From Allomuricauda sp. M10 (lineage in GTDB: Bacteria; Bacteroidota; Bacteroidia; Flavobacteriales; Flavobacteriaceae): DNA of 64,000 nucleotides. The notes below the pieces were generated by a model. The model did not search any database. It saw nothing but the letters and a program-made list of their open reading frames with translations, and had not been told where the DNA came from. Below, piece after piece: positions 45,789 to 55,173 of this stretch. The position numbers were made by a program, and so were the translations under genes. Every line of letters starts with the position of its first letter. The stretch's first letter is position 1. The DNA is taken from positions 806,001 to 870,000 of the forward strand of contig NZ_JAJGBN010000001.1 of assembly GCF_020782875.1 (NCBI RefSeq), in the 5' to 3' direction.

Positions 45789-47030
45789 ATGAAATGGAAA
45801 TGGTCCTTGTTAGTGATTGTTTTACTGGCGGTTACGTCTTGTAAAAAGGAAGCGAAAAAGGAATTGGCCCTTGGAGACTGGCGGGCTACCTTAGGTGTTT
45901 CTGAGGGGCAAGAATTGCCTTTTAATTTTACGCTTTCCAAGGACGAAGCAGGCAATTATCTCATGAAAATGTACAATGCTGAAGAGGAGGTGATTGTAGA
46001 TGAATTTACCTTTAGCGGAGATTCCATCAACATAAGGATGCCCATTTTTGAGGGCCATATTTCTGGAACCTATACTGAAAATGAAATCAAAGGAGATTTT
46101 ATTGAAGAAGGTAAAGAACGCACCGTGCCCTTTACCGCAACATTTGGCAAACGTGACCGATTTGAGATAAAACAAGATGCAAAGGTGAACATTTCCGGTA
46201 TTTGGGAAGCTTATTTCAACGTGAATACGGACAATGAGTACCCAGCCAAGGGCATTTTTATGCAGAATGGGAACAAAGTGAAAGGCACTTTCCGCACTAA
46301 AACCGGGGATTACCGCTATCTGGATGGGGTGTTGTCCGGGGACAGTCTCAAACTTTCTGCTTTTGATGGATCACATGTGTTTTTGTTCTTGGCTCAGGTG
46401 ACCGATAGTACCCTGGATGGTAAATTTTATTCTGGCAGACATAGCGTTCAGGAGTTTTTGGGCGCACGAAATGAAGCCTTTGAACTACCCGACTCCGATA
46501 GTCTTACTTATTTGAGGGATGGATATGAAAAACTGGATTTCTCTTTCCCCGATGAAACAGGAAAAATGGTGAACCTTTCCGACCCTATTTTTAAAGACAA
46601 ACCCGTGTTGGTTCAGATTATGGGTACTTGGTGTACGAATTGTTTGGACGAGACCCGGTTCTATGTCGATTTCTTGGAGAAAAATCCTGAATTGGATGTT
46701 CAGTTTGTTGGTTTGGCCTTTGAATATGCCAAAACGGAGGAGAAGGCATTTGAAGGCATCAAACGGCTAAAAGAGCGTGAAGATGTTCCTTATCCCATTT
46801 TATTGGCGCAATATGGTACCTCCAACAAACAAATGGCGAACGAAAAATTGCCTATGCTCAATCATATATTGTCCTATCCTACAACAATTTACATTGACAA
46901 GGACGGACAGGTTTCTAAAATACACACCGGGTTCAACGGACCTGCTACAGGTGAAAAATTTGAGCAATTCAAACAACAGTTCGATGAAACGCTACAGTCG
47001 TTGACAGGTGAAAAGGTAGTTGCTAAATAA
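45789..47030 (+). CDS. TlpA-like thioredoxin-fold lipoprotein
   Basis: 413 residues. Lipoprotein signal (WSLLVIVLLAVTSCKK, Cys15), two repeated beta-rich segments (~25-235) and a C-terminal thioredoxin domain (~255-410) with the active WCTNC (Cys282, Cys285) and cis-Pro in LSYPTTIYIDKDG. Likely a periplasmic thiol-disulfide reductant. ATG 45789 follows a -7-like TACATTTA at 45763-45770 with TTG 22 bp before it. It overlaps the leuB 3' end by 8 bp. Confidence 0.88.
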   Translation: MKWKWSLLVIVLLAVTSCKKEAKKELALGDWRATLGVSEGQELPFNFTLSKDEAGNYLMKMYNAEEEVIVDEFTFSGDSINIRMPIFEGHISGTYTENEIKGDFIEEGKERTVPFTATFGKRDRFEIKQDAKVNISGIWEAYFNVNTDNEYPAKGIFMQNGNKVKGTFRTKTGDYRYLDGVLSGDSLKLSAFDGSHVFLFLAQVTDSTLDGKFYSGRHSVQEFLGARNEAFELPDSDSLTYLRDGYEKLDFSFPDETGKMVNLSDPIFKDKPVLVQIMGTWCTNCLDETRFYVDFLEKNPELDVQFVGLAFEYAKTEEKAFEGIKRLKEREDVPYPILLAQYGTSNKQMANEKLPMLNHILSYPTTIYIDKDGQVSKIHTGFNGPATGEKFEQFKQQFDETLQSLTGEKVVAK

Positions 47031-48141
47031 TAGTGGATTTCCCTAGATCAATGTTTTCATCGTTCATCTTGAAATTGTCCTCAATATCCACAATGTTGTG
47101 AGCGATAAAATCTCCCACTTGGTTGGTACCATATTGACTTTTGGATTTCAGGTCGACAGTAACAATGCCTTTTTTTAAGGACTTGTCCACTGCTTTTTTC
47201 ACGGCCCAAGCCTCTTCATCTAGTCCAAAATGTTCCAACAGCATAGCTGCAGATAGGATGGAAGCAATGGGGTTGGCAATATTTTTGTCCTTGGCTTGTG
47301 GATAAGATCCATGAATGGGCTCAAAAAGGGCATTTTCGTCCCCAATGGAGGCGGAAGCCAACAATCCGATGGATCCACTGATCACACTTCCTTCATCAGA
47401 TAGGATGTCACCGAACATATTTTCAGTTAAGATCACATCAAATTGGGTCGGGTTCAGAATGATCTGCATGGCAGCATTGTCCACAAACATATAATCCAAG
47501 GCCACTTCAGGATAGCTTTCACCGATTCGAGTAACCACTTTTCTCCATAACCTGGAAGATTCTAACACGTTGGCTTTATCAACTAGGGTCAGTTTCTTTT
47601 TTCGGGCCTTGGCAGCCTTAAAGGCCAAATGGGCAATACGACTGATCTCTTCCTCGGAATATTCACAAAGGTCGGAGGCAACAGTTCCTGCGTTGTTCAA
47701 TTTTTTCTCACCAAAATAGATGCCGCCGGTCAATTCCCTAAAGATCACAAAATCCGTCCCTGCGATAATTTCCTTTTTTAACGGGGATTTGTTTAACAGG
47801 GTAGGGTGTGAAATTACAGGTCTGATATTGGCATACAGCCCAAGTGCTTTGCGTAATTGCAGCAAACCTTGTTCCGGTCTAATCTTCGCATCTGGATTGT
47901 TGTCATATTTAGGGTCACCGATTGCACCGAACAATACCGCATCCGCTTCTTGGCAGAGACTTAATGTTTCCTCAGGAAGGGGAGTGCCTTTTTTTTCAAT
48001 GGCTATGGCCCCAACAGGAGCTTCCTTAAAAGTAATGGTATGGTTAAAGGTTTCTTCTACCGCTTGCAAACATTTTACCGCCTGGGCCAAAACCTCGGGT
48101 CCAATACCATCACCAGGAAGTAAAGCAATGTTAAGGTGCAT
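47023..48141 (-). CDS. leuB: 3-isopropylmalate dehydrogenase
   Basis: NAD-dependent oxidative decarboxylation of 3-isopropylmalate, leucine synthesis. LLPGDGIGPEV at 6-16, the substrate-binding Arg run in IRPEQGLLQLRKALGLYANIRP, Lys/Asp in LVDKANVL and EPIHGSYPQAKDKNIANP (NAD-binding). 372 residues. 14 bp after leuA, so one transcript. Confidence 0.95.
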   Translation of the reverse strand: MHLNIALLPGDGIGPEVLAQAVKCLQAVEETFNHTITFKEAPVGAIAIEKKGTPLPEETLSLCQEADAVLFGAIGDPKYDNNPDAKIRPEQGLLQLRKALGLYANIRPVISHPTLLNKSPLKKEIIAGTDFVIFRELTGGIYFGEKKLNNAGTVASDLCEYSEEEISRIAHLAFKAAKARKKKLTLVDKANVLESSRLWRKVVTRIGESYPEVALDYMFVDNAAMQIILNPTQFDVILTENMFGDILSDEGSVISGSIGLLASASIGDENALFEPIHGSYPQAKDKNIANPIASILSAAMLLEHFGLDEEAWAVKKAVDKSLKKGIVTVDLKSKSQYGTNQVGDFIAHNIVDIEDNFKMNDENIDLGKSTII

Positions 48142-48155
48142 AGAAAGACCTTTGT

Positions 48156-49328
48156 TTAAGCAAGATTTTGAATACCGATGTTGCTGGTTTCCACAATTTC
48201 ATGGATATCGTTGTCCACGATTTCCTTTTTGCGGTCCGCATATTTCAGGAAGTTCTCGTAAACCACGTCCAATTGCAATTTGGTGAGTTCGTAACCTACT
48301 TTTTTGGCTCGATAGGCCAAAGCGGCACGTCCACTTCTAGCGGTCAACACAATGGATGATTCACTTACACCAACATCTTTTGGGTCGATGATTTCATAGG
48401 TTTCCCTTTGTTTGATGACCCCATCTTGATGGATTCCAGAACTGTGCGCAAATGCGTTGGACCCCACAATGGCCTTGTTGGGTTGAACGGGCATTCCCAT
48501 TTTTTGGGAAACCATTTGGCTGGTATCCCACAACAGTTTACTGTTGATGTTGGTATCTAGGTTCAAATACGGATGTTGTCTCAGGATCATCACCACTTCT
48601 TCAAGCGAAGTGTTTCCGGCACGTTCACCGATACCGTTGATGGTACATTCAATTTGGCGCGCTCCGTTGATAACCCCTGCAATAGAATTCGCAGTGGCAA
48701 GTCCAAGATCGTTATGGCAGTGGCAAGACAGGATGGCCTTATCGATGCCCGTAACGTTTTCCTTCAAATATTTCATTTTGGCTCCGTACTCTTCTGGCAA
48801 ACAATAGCCAGTGGTGTCGGGAATGTTCAAAACAGTGGCACCGGCTTTGATAACGGCTTCGCAGACCCTGGCCAAATACTCGTTGTCCGTACGACCAGCG
48901 TCCTCTGCGTAAAATTCCACGTCTTCCACAAAGGTTTTGGCGTAGGCCACGGCTTCCACAGCTCTTTCAATAATCTGCTCGCGGGTGGAGTTGAACTTAA
49001 ATTTGATGTGGGAATCAGAAGTTCCGATTCCGGTATGTATTCTTGGTCTTTTTGCAATTTTGATGGCCTCGGCGGCCACTTCGATATCTTTTTTAACGGC
49101 ACGTGTCAATCCGCAGACCGTGGCATTCTTCACCAATTTGGCAATTTCCTGTACAGAATTGAAGTCGCCAGGGGAGGAAATAGGGAAACCGGCTTCGATC
49201 ACATCCACACCCAGTTGATCCAACCGTTCGGCAATCACCAATTTTTGTTCCGTGTCCAATTTGCACCCCGGAACTTGTTCTCCATCTCTTAGCGTTGTAT
49301 CAAAAATTTGTACCTTATCTTTACCCAT
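48156..49328 (-). CDS. leuA: 2-isopropylmalate synthase, short form without regulatory domain
   Basis: Condenses acetyl-CoA with 2-oxoisovalerate, committed step of leucine synthesis. [13 protein letters not shown] at 9-21 (metal-binding Asp, catalytic Arg) and [16 protein letters not shown] (metal HxH) identify the HMGL-like catalytic barrel; [18 protein letters not shown] completes it. 390 residues: the C-terminal LeuA dimer domain (about 120 residues), which binds leucine for feedback inhibition, is absent. The genuine stop is followed by leuB, so this is not a frameshift. leuC and leuD are not beside it. Confidence 0.93.
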   Translation of the reverse strand: MGKDKVQIFDTTLRDGEQVPGCKLDTEQKLVIAERLDQLGVDVIEAGFPISSPGDFNSVQEIAKLVKNATVCGLTRAVKKDIEVAAEAIKIAKRPRIHTGIGTSDSHIKFKFNSTREQIIERAVEAVAYAKTFVEDVEFYAEDAGRTDNEYLARVCEAVIKAGATVLNIPDTTGYCLPEEYGAKMKYLKENVTGIDKAILSCHCHNDLGLATANSIAGVINGARQIECTINGIGERAGNTSLEEVVMILRQHPYLNLDTNINSKLLWDTSQMVSQKMGMPVQPNKAIVGSNAFAHSSGIHQDGVIKQRETYEIIDPKDVGVSESSIVLTARSGRAALAYRAKKVGYELTKLQLDVVYENFLKYADRKKEIVDNDIHEIVETSNIGIQNLA

Positions 49329-49426
49329 TATTCCAATCTGTTTTTTCTAGGATATACGAAAATAGAGAAGGTAGGGCTAAAATGAAAGGTAGGCTAAGTT
49401 TCGTTACAACGTTAAATTACATACTG

Positions 49427-49442
49427 AGTAATTTAAATTACT
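49427..49442. promoter_or_regulatory. 16-bp perfect palindrome between leuA and the divergent gene
   Basis: AGTAATTTAAATTACT, perfectly self-complementary, in the 146-bp divergent promoter region, 99 bp from the leuA ATG and 33 bp from the plus-strand ATG. Possible operator; A/T richness lowers its significance. Confidence 0.4.
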
Positions 49443-49474
49443 GAAATACAATATTTTAAATTGATTTTTTTACG

Positions 49475-51019
49475 ATGACAAATGCCCATAAGGACGCGTT
49501 GTTTGTGTTGATAAAATCGCTTTCCAAATCGGAAAAGCGCCAATTTAAACTGTATGTTGGCCGCTTGGGGGTCAATACGGATGCGAAGTTTTTGGCGCTG
49601 TTTAACCTGTTGGACAAGATGCGAAAGTATGATGAGCATCAAATTTTGGAAAGTGGCATTGTCACAAAAGCGCAGCTTTCCAACTTGAAGGCCCACCTCT
49701 ATAAACAAATTTTGGTCAGTTTACGGTTGAATCCGGTGAATCAAAATGTACGGATACAGATCCGTGAGCAATTGGATTTTGCCACTATCCTTTATCAAAA
49801 AGGGCTCTACAAGCAAAGCTTGAAAATATTGGACAAGGCCAAAAGTTTCGCTATTGAAAATGAGGAAAAGAATGTGGCCTATGAAATTGTGGAGTTGGAA
49901 AAGGTAATCGAGACCCAGTACATCACCCGAAGTATCCCGGATCGTGCGGATGAATTGGCCGTACAGGCCAAGGAACTCAGTGCCCACAATGTCATGACCA
50001 GCAAATTATCCAACCTTTCGCTTCAATTGTATAGTATGATGTTGAAGGTAGGTTATGTACGAAGTGATGAGGACCTTAATACAGTTAAGACCTATTTTGA
50101 GACGCATTTGCCCAACTATGATTTGGAAAGTCTAGGTTTTAGGGAAAAACTGTGGTTGTATAAGGCCTACCTCTGGTACAGCTTGTTGACCCAGGACTTT
50201 TTGTCAGCCTACAAATATGCCAGTAAATGGGTTGATCTTTTCAATGACAACCCAGGCATGATTCCATTAAACCCTGTGTTTTACTTGAAAGGCAACCACT
50301 ATCTGTTGGAATCGCTCTTTTTTGTGAAGTACGCTTCCCAGTTTAGGGAAACTTTGGAACGATTGGAAGAGCAGGTGGAAGATCCCAATTTTCCGCAGAA
50401 CGACAATATTGCTTCCTTGGCTTTTTTGTACATCAACACCAATAAATTGAACCTTCACTTTTTGGAAGGCACCTTTGAAAAGGGTATCTACTTGGTGAAC
50501 ATCATCGAGTACGGCATCAAAAAACACAAGGAAAGGATAGATGAGCACCACATTATGTTGCTTTATTACAAGATTGCTTGTTTGTATTTCGGTCATGGGG
50601 ACAATAAAAACTGCATCGTTTATCTCAAAAAAATCATATCCAACAAGAACCTCAAAATGCGGGAGGATCTAATGTGCTTTGCACGGGTGCTGAGTTTGGT
50701 GGCCCACTACGAAGCCGGAATGGACTATCATTTGGAAGTGCAACTTAAAAGCACGTACAAGTTCTTGTTGAAAATGAACGACTTACATGCTGTTCAAAAG
50801 GAGATGATCAAATTCTTGAGGAACCTTGGGGAAATCTATCCAACGGATCTTAAGAACGAGTTCCAAAAGTTGTATAACGAACTGAAGAAATACGAAAATC
50901 ACCCTTATGAAAAGCGGGCATTCCTGTATTTGGACATCCTTTCATGGCTGGAAAGTCACTTGGAGAACAAGCCTGTCGGACAAATCATACGCGAAAAGGC
51001 ATTGGCCCTTACCCGTTAA
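49475..51019 (+). CDS. Helical-repeat (TPR-like) protein of unknown function
   Basis: 514 residues, entirely helical, no signal peptide, no membrane segment. Helix-turn-helix repeats of 30-40 residues run through it (AHLYKQILVSLRL, LYQKGLYKQSLKILDKAKSFA, ACLYFGHGDNKNCIVYLKKII). The first ~45 residues (LIKSLSKSEKRQFKLYVGRL) recur in many flavobacterial proteins of this size that I know only as hypothetical. Divergent from leuA and overlapping rluA-type gene tail to tail by 11 bp. Protein-binding scaffold is a guess. Confidence 0.7.
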   Translation: MTNAHKDALFVLIKSLSKSEKRQFKLYVGRLGVNTDAKFLALFNLLDKMRKYDEHQILESGIVTKAQLSNLKAHLYKQILVSLRLNPVNQNVRIQIREQLDFATILYQKGLYKQSLKILDKAKSFAIENEEKNVAYEIVELEKVIETQYITRSIPDRADELAVQAKELSAHNVMTSKLSNLSLQLYSMMLKVGYVRSDEDLNTVKTYFETHLPNYDLESLGFREKLWLYKAYLWYSLLTQDFLSAYKYASKWVDLFNDNPGMIPLNPVFYLKGNHYLLESLFFVKYASQFRETLERLEEQVEDPNFPQNDNIASLAFLYINTNKLNLHFLEGTFEKGIYLVNIIEYGIKKHKERIDEHHIMLLYYKIACLYFGHGDNKNCIVYLKKIISNKNLKMREDLMCFARVLSLVAHYEAGMDYHLEVQLKSTYKFLLKMNDLHAVQKEMIKFLRNLGEIYPTDLKNEFQKLYNELKKYENHPYEKRAFLYLDILSWLESHLENKPVGQIIREKALALTR

Positions 51020-51725
51020 TACAAGCATCCCAAACAGGGTCTTTTGGAGGCGGTGCCACAAAGGTGATGGATTCTTTTGTCACGGGATGTTCCAATTCCA
51101 AACTTCGGGCGTGTAGATGTATGCCTCCGTCAGCGTTGCTTCGGTCTGCTCCGTATTTCAAATCTCCCTTGATCCAGCAGCCCATAGTGGCCAATTGCGC
51201 CCTAATTTGATGATGGCGTCCTGTTTTTAGGTCGATTTCCAACAAATAATAACTATCCAGTTTTTTGATCAGGCGATAATCCAGAACAGCCTTTTTACTG
51301 TCAGGAACTTCCTTGGAATGCGCATAGGATTTGTTTTGCTTGGGATTGCGGACCATCCAATGGGTGAGGGTAGCACTATCTTGTTCAGGTGGATTTTTAA
51401 CCACGGCCCAATACGTTTTTTTTGTCTTTCCTTCGGAGAATAATTTGTTCAATCTGGGAAGTGCCTTGGAAGTTTTTGCAAAAACCACCAAACCGGAAGT
51501 AGGCCGATCCAACCGATGGACCACGCCCAGATACACATTGCCGGGTTTGTTATATTTTTCTTTGAGATATTCCTTGACCACATCGCTCAAAGGGGAATCG
51601 CCAGTTTTGTCACCTTGTACAATATCCCCAACACGTTTATTGATCACAATAAGGTGATTGTCCTCAAAAAGGACCTGGAGATTGGATTTATTGGATCGTT
51701 GGATTTCAGGATTATTGGATTTCAC
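51009..51725 (-). CDS. RluA family pseudouridine synthase
   Basis: Converts uridine to pseudouridine in rRNA or tRNA. Catalytic motif HRLDRPTSGLVVFAKT (Asp is the nucleophile), RTGRHHQIRAQLA and a VLFEDNHLIVINK N-terminus. 238 residues with no S4 domain. The start is GTG in GTGA, overlapping the S23-like gene by 4 bp. Target position unknown. Confidence 0.9.
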   Translation of the reverse strand: MKSNNPEIQRSNKSNLQVLFEDNHLIVINKRVGDIVQGDKTGDSPLSDVVKEYLKEKYNKPGNVYLGVVHRLDRPTSGLVVFAKTSKALPRLNKLFSEGKTKKTYWAVVKNPPEQDSATLTHWMVRNPKQNKSYAHSKEVPDSKKAVLDYRLIKKLDSYYLLEIDLKTGRHHQIRAQLATMGCWIKGDLKYGADRSNADGGIHLHARSLELEHPVTKESITFVAPPPKDPVWDACING

Positions 51726-52072
51726 TTTAAGGTTGATTTAAACTTTGAAGTCATTTTAATGATTCCATTGAGTTTTTGGACAAGTTCTTGTGTTTGCTGG
51801 TTTGTAAGAAATCCCAAGTCGTTTGATATGAGGAGTTGGGTTTCTAATTCATACATGGATCCGATGGCAATTTCCAAAAAATGAGACAATTCTTTATTTG
51901 AACTTCTGGAACATCCTTCTGCAATGTTGGATGGAACCGATACTGAAGCCCTTCTCAATTGATTTGTAATGCCGAATTTTTCAGTTTCAGGAAAATTGTT
52001 GCTGACTTGATAAATGTCCGAGCAAAATGTTTTGCTCAGCTTCCATATTTCCAATTCCTTAAATCGATGCAT
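51722..52072 (-). CDS. Four-helix-bundle protein, S23/IVP family
   Basis: 116 residues. LEIWKLSKTFCSDIYQV, FGITNQLRRASVSVPSNIAEG and ELETQLLISNDLGFL are the family signature. First found as an ORF inside rRNA intervening sequences, homologues also lie alone between genes, where their role is unknown. Here it lies between panB and the RluA-type gene, its stop overlapping the start of the latter. 81 bp from panB. Confidence 0.9.
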   Translation of the reverse strand: MHRFKELEIWKLSKTFCSDIYQVSNNFPETEKFGITNQLRRASVSVPSNIAEGCSRSSNKELSHFLEIAIGSMYELETQLLISNDLGFLTNQQTQELVQKLNGIIKMTSKFKSTLK

Positions 52073-52153
52073 ATTGGCTGTTTCATGGAGGCTGAAATAA
52101 TAATGTTCTTTTTTTAATATTCCGATAATCTAACTATCCAATTGTCCAACAGT

Positions 52154-52972
52154 CTAGTATGATTCTTCCTCGTTGGGAAAGTCCTTGCTTTTTACATCTT
52201 CCACGTATTGGGAAATGGCATTGCTCATCTCATCATAAAGATTCAGATAACGTCTCAGGAACCTTGGGTGGAATTCATGGGTCATGCCCAACATATCGTG
52301 TACCACCAAAACCTGACCATCAACACCGCCTCCAGCACCTATTCCGATTACAGGAATGGAAACACTTTCCGTAACCTTTTTGGCCAATTTGGCAGGAATT
52401 TTTTCAAGGACGATGGCGAAACAGCCCAATTCCTCTAGCAATTTGGCATCTTCCATCAATTTATCCGCTTCTTCTTCTTCCTTGGCCCTAACAGTGTAGG
52501 TCCCGAATTTATAAATGGATTGTGGCGTAAGTCCCAAATGTCCCATAACGGGGATGCCCGCTTCCAATATCCTACTGATGGAAACCTTGATTTCCGAACC
52601 GCCCTCCACCTTTACGGCATGGGCACCACTTTCCTTCATGATCCGAATAGCGGAGCGCAGTGCTTCCTTGGAATCCCCTTGATAACTACCAAAAGGAATA
52701 TCTACGACCACCAAGGCCCTTTTGGTGGCACGAACCACTGAAGAGGCATGGTAGATCATTTGATCCAGGGTTATGGGCAAGGTGGTCTCATGACCGGCCA
52801 TTACATTACTGGCCGAATCACCCACCAAAATGGCGTCTACATTGGCAGCATCCACAATTTTGGCCATGGAATAGTCGTAGGAAGTCAACATGGAGATTTT
52901 CTCCCCAGTTTGTTTCATTTCCACCAACGACTTAACGGTTATCCTTTTGTATTCTTTTTTCGCAACAGACAT
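52154..52972 (-). CDS. panB: 3-methyl-2-oxobutanoate hydroxymethyltransferase
   Basis: First step of pantothenate synthesis: hydroxymethyl transfer from methylene-THF to 2-oxoisovalerate. [36 protein letters not shown] (metal-binding Asp) and [35 protein letters not shown] are all present. 272 residues. Uses the same precursor as leuA. First gene of a minus-strand group with S23 and RluA-type genes. Confidence 0.96.
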   Translation of the reverse strand: MSVAKKEYKRITVKSLVEMKQTGEKISMLTSYDYSMAKIVDAANVDAILVGDSASNVMAGHETTLPITLDQMIYHASSVVRATKRALVVVDIPFGSYQGDSKEALRSAIRIMKESGAHAVKVEGGSEIKVSISRILEAGIPVMGHLGLTPQSIYKFGTYTVRAKEEEEADKLMEDAKLLEELGCFAIVLEKIPAKLAKKVTESVSIPVIGIGAGGGVDGQVLVVHDMLGMTHEFHPRFLRRYLNLYDEMSNAISQYVEDVKSKDFPNEEESY

Positions 52973-53043
52973 TGTCCTCGTTATTTATCAGCTAAATGTA
53001 AGCAGATTTGTTTAATTTGGACTTCAATCAAAAAACTAAAGAA

Positions 53044-53523
53044 ATGAAAAATATACTTAGCGCACTGATACTCTTTCTTTTAGCTGTAACGGTAAATGCG
53101 CAGGGGCCAAGCCCTTCCGAAGAAGAAACCAAGCAAAAGATTCAAGGCGTTATCGAGACCTTTTTTGATGGATTCCATAAACAGGATTCCACTATCATTA
53201 AATCAACCGTTGCAGATAATGTAGTCCTGCAGACAACGGCTAAGAATCCTCAAGGAAAAACCTTGTTCAAGATTGAGGAGTTCTCCAAATTCCTGAAATC
53301 TATTGTTTCCATTCCGGATAGTGTAAAGTTCGAGGAGAAGTTGACTTCCTTTTCCATTCAAATAGACCGTACCATGGCCAATGCCTGGGTGGGATACGAA
53401 TTTTGGCTGAACGATACCTTTAGCCACTGTGGAATCGATTCCTTTCAATTGGTGGATTTTGATGGGGAATGGAAAATCGTTTATTTGATAGACACTCGTG
53501 GAAAAGAGGGTTGTTTGGATTAA
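53044..53523 (+). CDS. Secreted NTF2-like (SnoaL-type) protein
   Basis: 159 residues with a signal peptide (ILSALILFLLAVTVNAQ, cleaved near 21) and an alpha+beta cone fold like NTF2/SnoaL (IQGVIETFFDGFHKQDSTIIKSTVADNVVLQ; NAWVGYEFWLND; DFDGEWKIVYLIDTR). Many Bacteroidota have such nuclear-transport-factor-2-like exported proteins, function unknown. ATG 53044 chosen at the start of the signal peptide; an upstream frame adds 12 residues. Stop overlaps the sdaA stop by 4 bp. Confidence 0.8.
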   Translation: MKNILSALILFLLAVTVNAQGPSPSEEETKQKIQGVIETFFDGFHKQDSTIIKSTVADNVVLQTTAKNPQGKTLFKIEEFSKFLKSIVSIPDSVKFEEKLTSFSIQIDRTMANAWVGYEFWLNDTFSHCGIDSFQLVDFDGEWKIVYLIDTRGKEGCLD

Positions 53524-54944
53524 CAATCACTCAAAAATACCCCCACGGCAAGACCTCCTTCGGAGGTTTCCTTGTATTTGGAACTCATGTCCTTGGCTGT
53601 TTCCCACATGGTGTTCACCACTTTATCCAGCGGCACCTTGGCATCTTTTGGGTCGGTATCCAAAGCCAATTCCGCTGCGTTTATCGCTTTAATGGCACCC
53701 ATGGCATTACGTTCAATGCATGGCACCTGTACCAAGCCACCAATAGGGTCACAGGTAAGGCCGAGGTGGTGTTCCATGGCAATTTCGGCGGCCATAAGCA
53801 CCTGTTCCGGTGAACCACCCATTAGTTCTGTCAACCCAGCGGCGGCCATAGCGGATGACACCCCAATTTCCGCTTGACAACCACCCATGGCAGCAGATAT
53901 GGTAGCCCCTTTTTTGAAAATGCTCCCTACTTCACTGGCGACCAGAAGAAACTGTCTTACATCATCAAAATTGGCATCGTGGTTTTCAATGACCATATAG
54001 TACATCAGCACAGCAGGGATAACACCGGCACTTCCATTGGTCGGGGCCGTGACCACTCTGCCCAGTGAGGCATTTACCTCGTTGACACTCAAGGCAAAAC
54101 AACTGACCCATTTAATGATCTGGCGGAATTTCACCTCCGTATCACGAATACCTTCCAGCCATTCTTGTGGATTGGAGTAGGGGACCGTTCCCTTCAGTTT
54201 TTGATGCATGTCAAAAGCCCGGCGCTTTACATTGAGTCCGCCAGGGAGCGTACCTTCGGTATGGCAGCCCACATACATGCACTCCAGCATGGTATTCCAG
54301 ATATTTTGCAACCCTTCATCAATTTCCTGGGCTGTTCGCAAGGAAAGTTCGTTTTCCATCACAATTTCTGAAATGGACTTCTGTTCCGCCTCACAATAAT
54401 GCAGCAATTCGTTTCCTGTTTGAATGGGATAAGGAAAGGTTTTGAACGTCTCCTTGTTTTCTTTGGAATGGAGGAGTTCTTCCTTCACCACAAATCCCCC
54501 ACCAATGGAATAATATGTCTCTTCAGTAAACTTGCCATTGGATAATTGGGCTGTAAAACGGATGCCATTGGCATGAAAGGGCAAAAACTCCTTTTTAAAA
54601 GTAATATCCTGTGAATAATTGAATGGAATTTCCAATTTCCCACCAAAAAGTATCTTTCCCTGTTCCTTAATCCTGTCAATACTTCCTGTAATACTGTCAA
54701 TTGGGACGGTTACAGGATCGGCTCCCAAAAGTCCCATGGCTACGGCAACATCGGTGGCATGTCCCTTACCTGTTAGTGAGAGTGAGCCATAAAGTGCTAC
54801 GGAAATGGATTGTACCTGTTCAAAAACACCTTCGTCCTCCAGCTCGCTTATCCAGCGCTCGGCGGCACGCCACGGGCCTAACGTGTGGGAACTGGAAGGG
54901 CCGACCCCAATCTTGAGCATATCAAAAACACTGATACATTCCAT
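53520..54944 (-). CDS. sdaA: L-serine ammonia-lyase, iron-sulfur, single-chain
   Basis: Deaminates L-serine to pyruvate. 474 residues, combining the beta-type N-terminal domain ([21 protein letters not shown], 5-25) and the alpha catalytic domain in one chain. Cysteines for the [4Fe-4S] cluster lie in the alpha domain (for example GGCQAEIG and TCDPIGG). [14 protein letters not shown] is the serine-binding stretch. Single gene, divergent from dnaK with 229 bp between. Confidence 0.94.
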   Translation of the reverse strand: MECISVFDMLKIGVGPSSSHTLGPWRAAERWISELEDEGVFEQVQSISVALYGSLSLTGKGHATDVAVAMGLLGADPVTVPIDSITGSIDRIKEQGKILFGGKLEIPFNYSQDITFKKEFLPFHANGIRFTAQLSNGKFTEETYYSIGGGFVVKEELLHSKENKETFKTFPYPIQTGNELLHYCEAEQKSISEIVMENELSLRTAQEIDEGLQNIWNTMLECMYVGCHTEGTLPGGLNVKRRAFDMHQKLKGTVPYSNPQEWLEGIRDTEVKFRQIIKWVSCFALSVNEVNASLGRVVTAPTNGSAGVIPAVLMYYMVIENHDANFDDVRQFLLVASEVGSIFKKGATISAAMGGCQAEIGVSSAMAAAGLTELMGGSPEQVLMAAEIAMEHHLGLTCDPIGGLVQVPCIERNAMGAIKAINAAELALDTDPKDAKVPLDKVVNTMWETAKDMSSKYKETSEGGLAVGVFLSDC

Positions 54945-55080
54945 CCGTATAATTTAGATTTTCAAATATAGCATCTTGATCCCTAATAATTGAGAATTTC
55001 CAATTTGGGATGACATCATTTTGGTTTTTGTTCAAGCAGATGCCCATTTGCCGGACTTTCAAAAAAATATTCGCAATTAG

Positions 55081-55095
55081 CTGACACCTTGTCAG
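55081..55095 (+). promoter_or_regulatory. Perfect inverted repeat CTGACA-N3-TGTCAG upstream of dnaK
   Basis: CTGACACCTTGTCAG, a perfect 6-bp inverted repeat with a 3-bp centre, 79 bp before the dnaK ATG. Related degenerate boxes precede clpB. Not CIRCE. A heat-shock operator or activator site is an inference from its position. Confidence 0.5.
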
Positions 55096-55173
55096 ATTAT
55101 TGTCCATGGCATGATCATTGACATTTCATGTCCGAAGACAAAAAGAATTTTAAACAGATATAACTTAGATACA

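Noticed and set aside
48573..49292. 239-codon plus-strand frame antisense to leuA
   Set aside because: Long open antisense frame caused by leuA codon use; Phe/Gly/His-rich nonsense composition.
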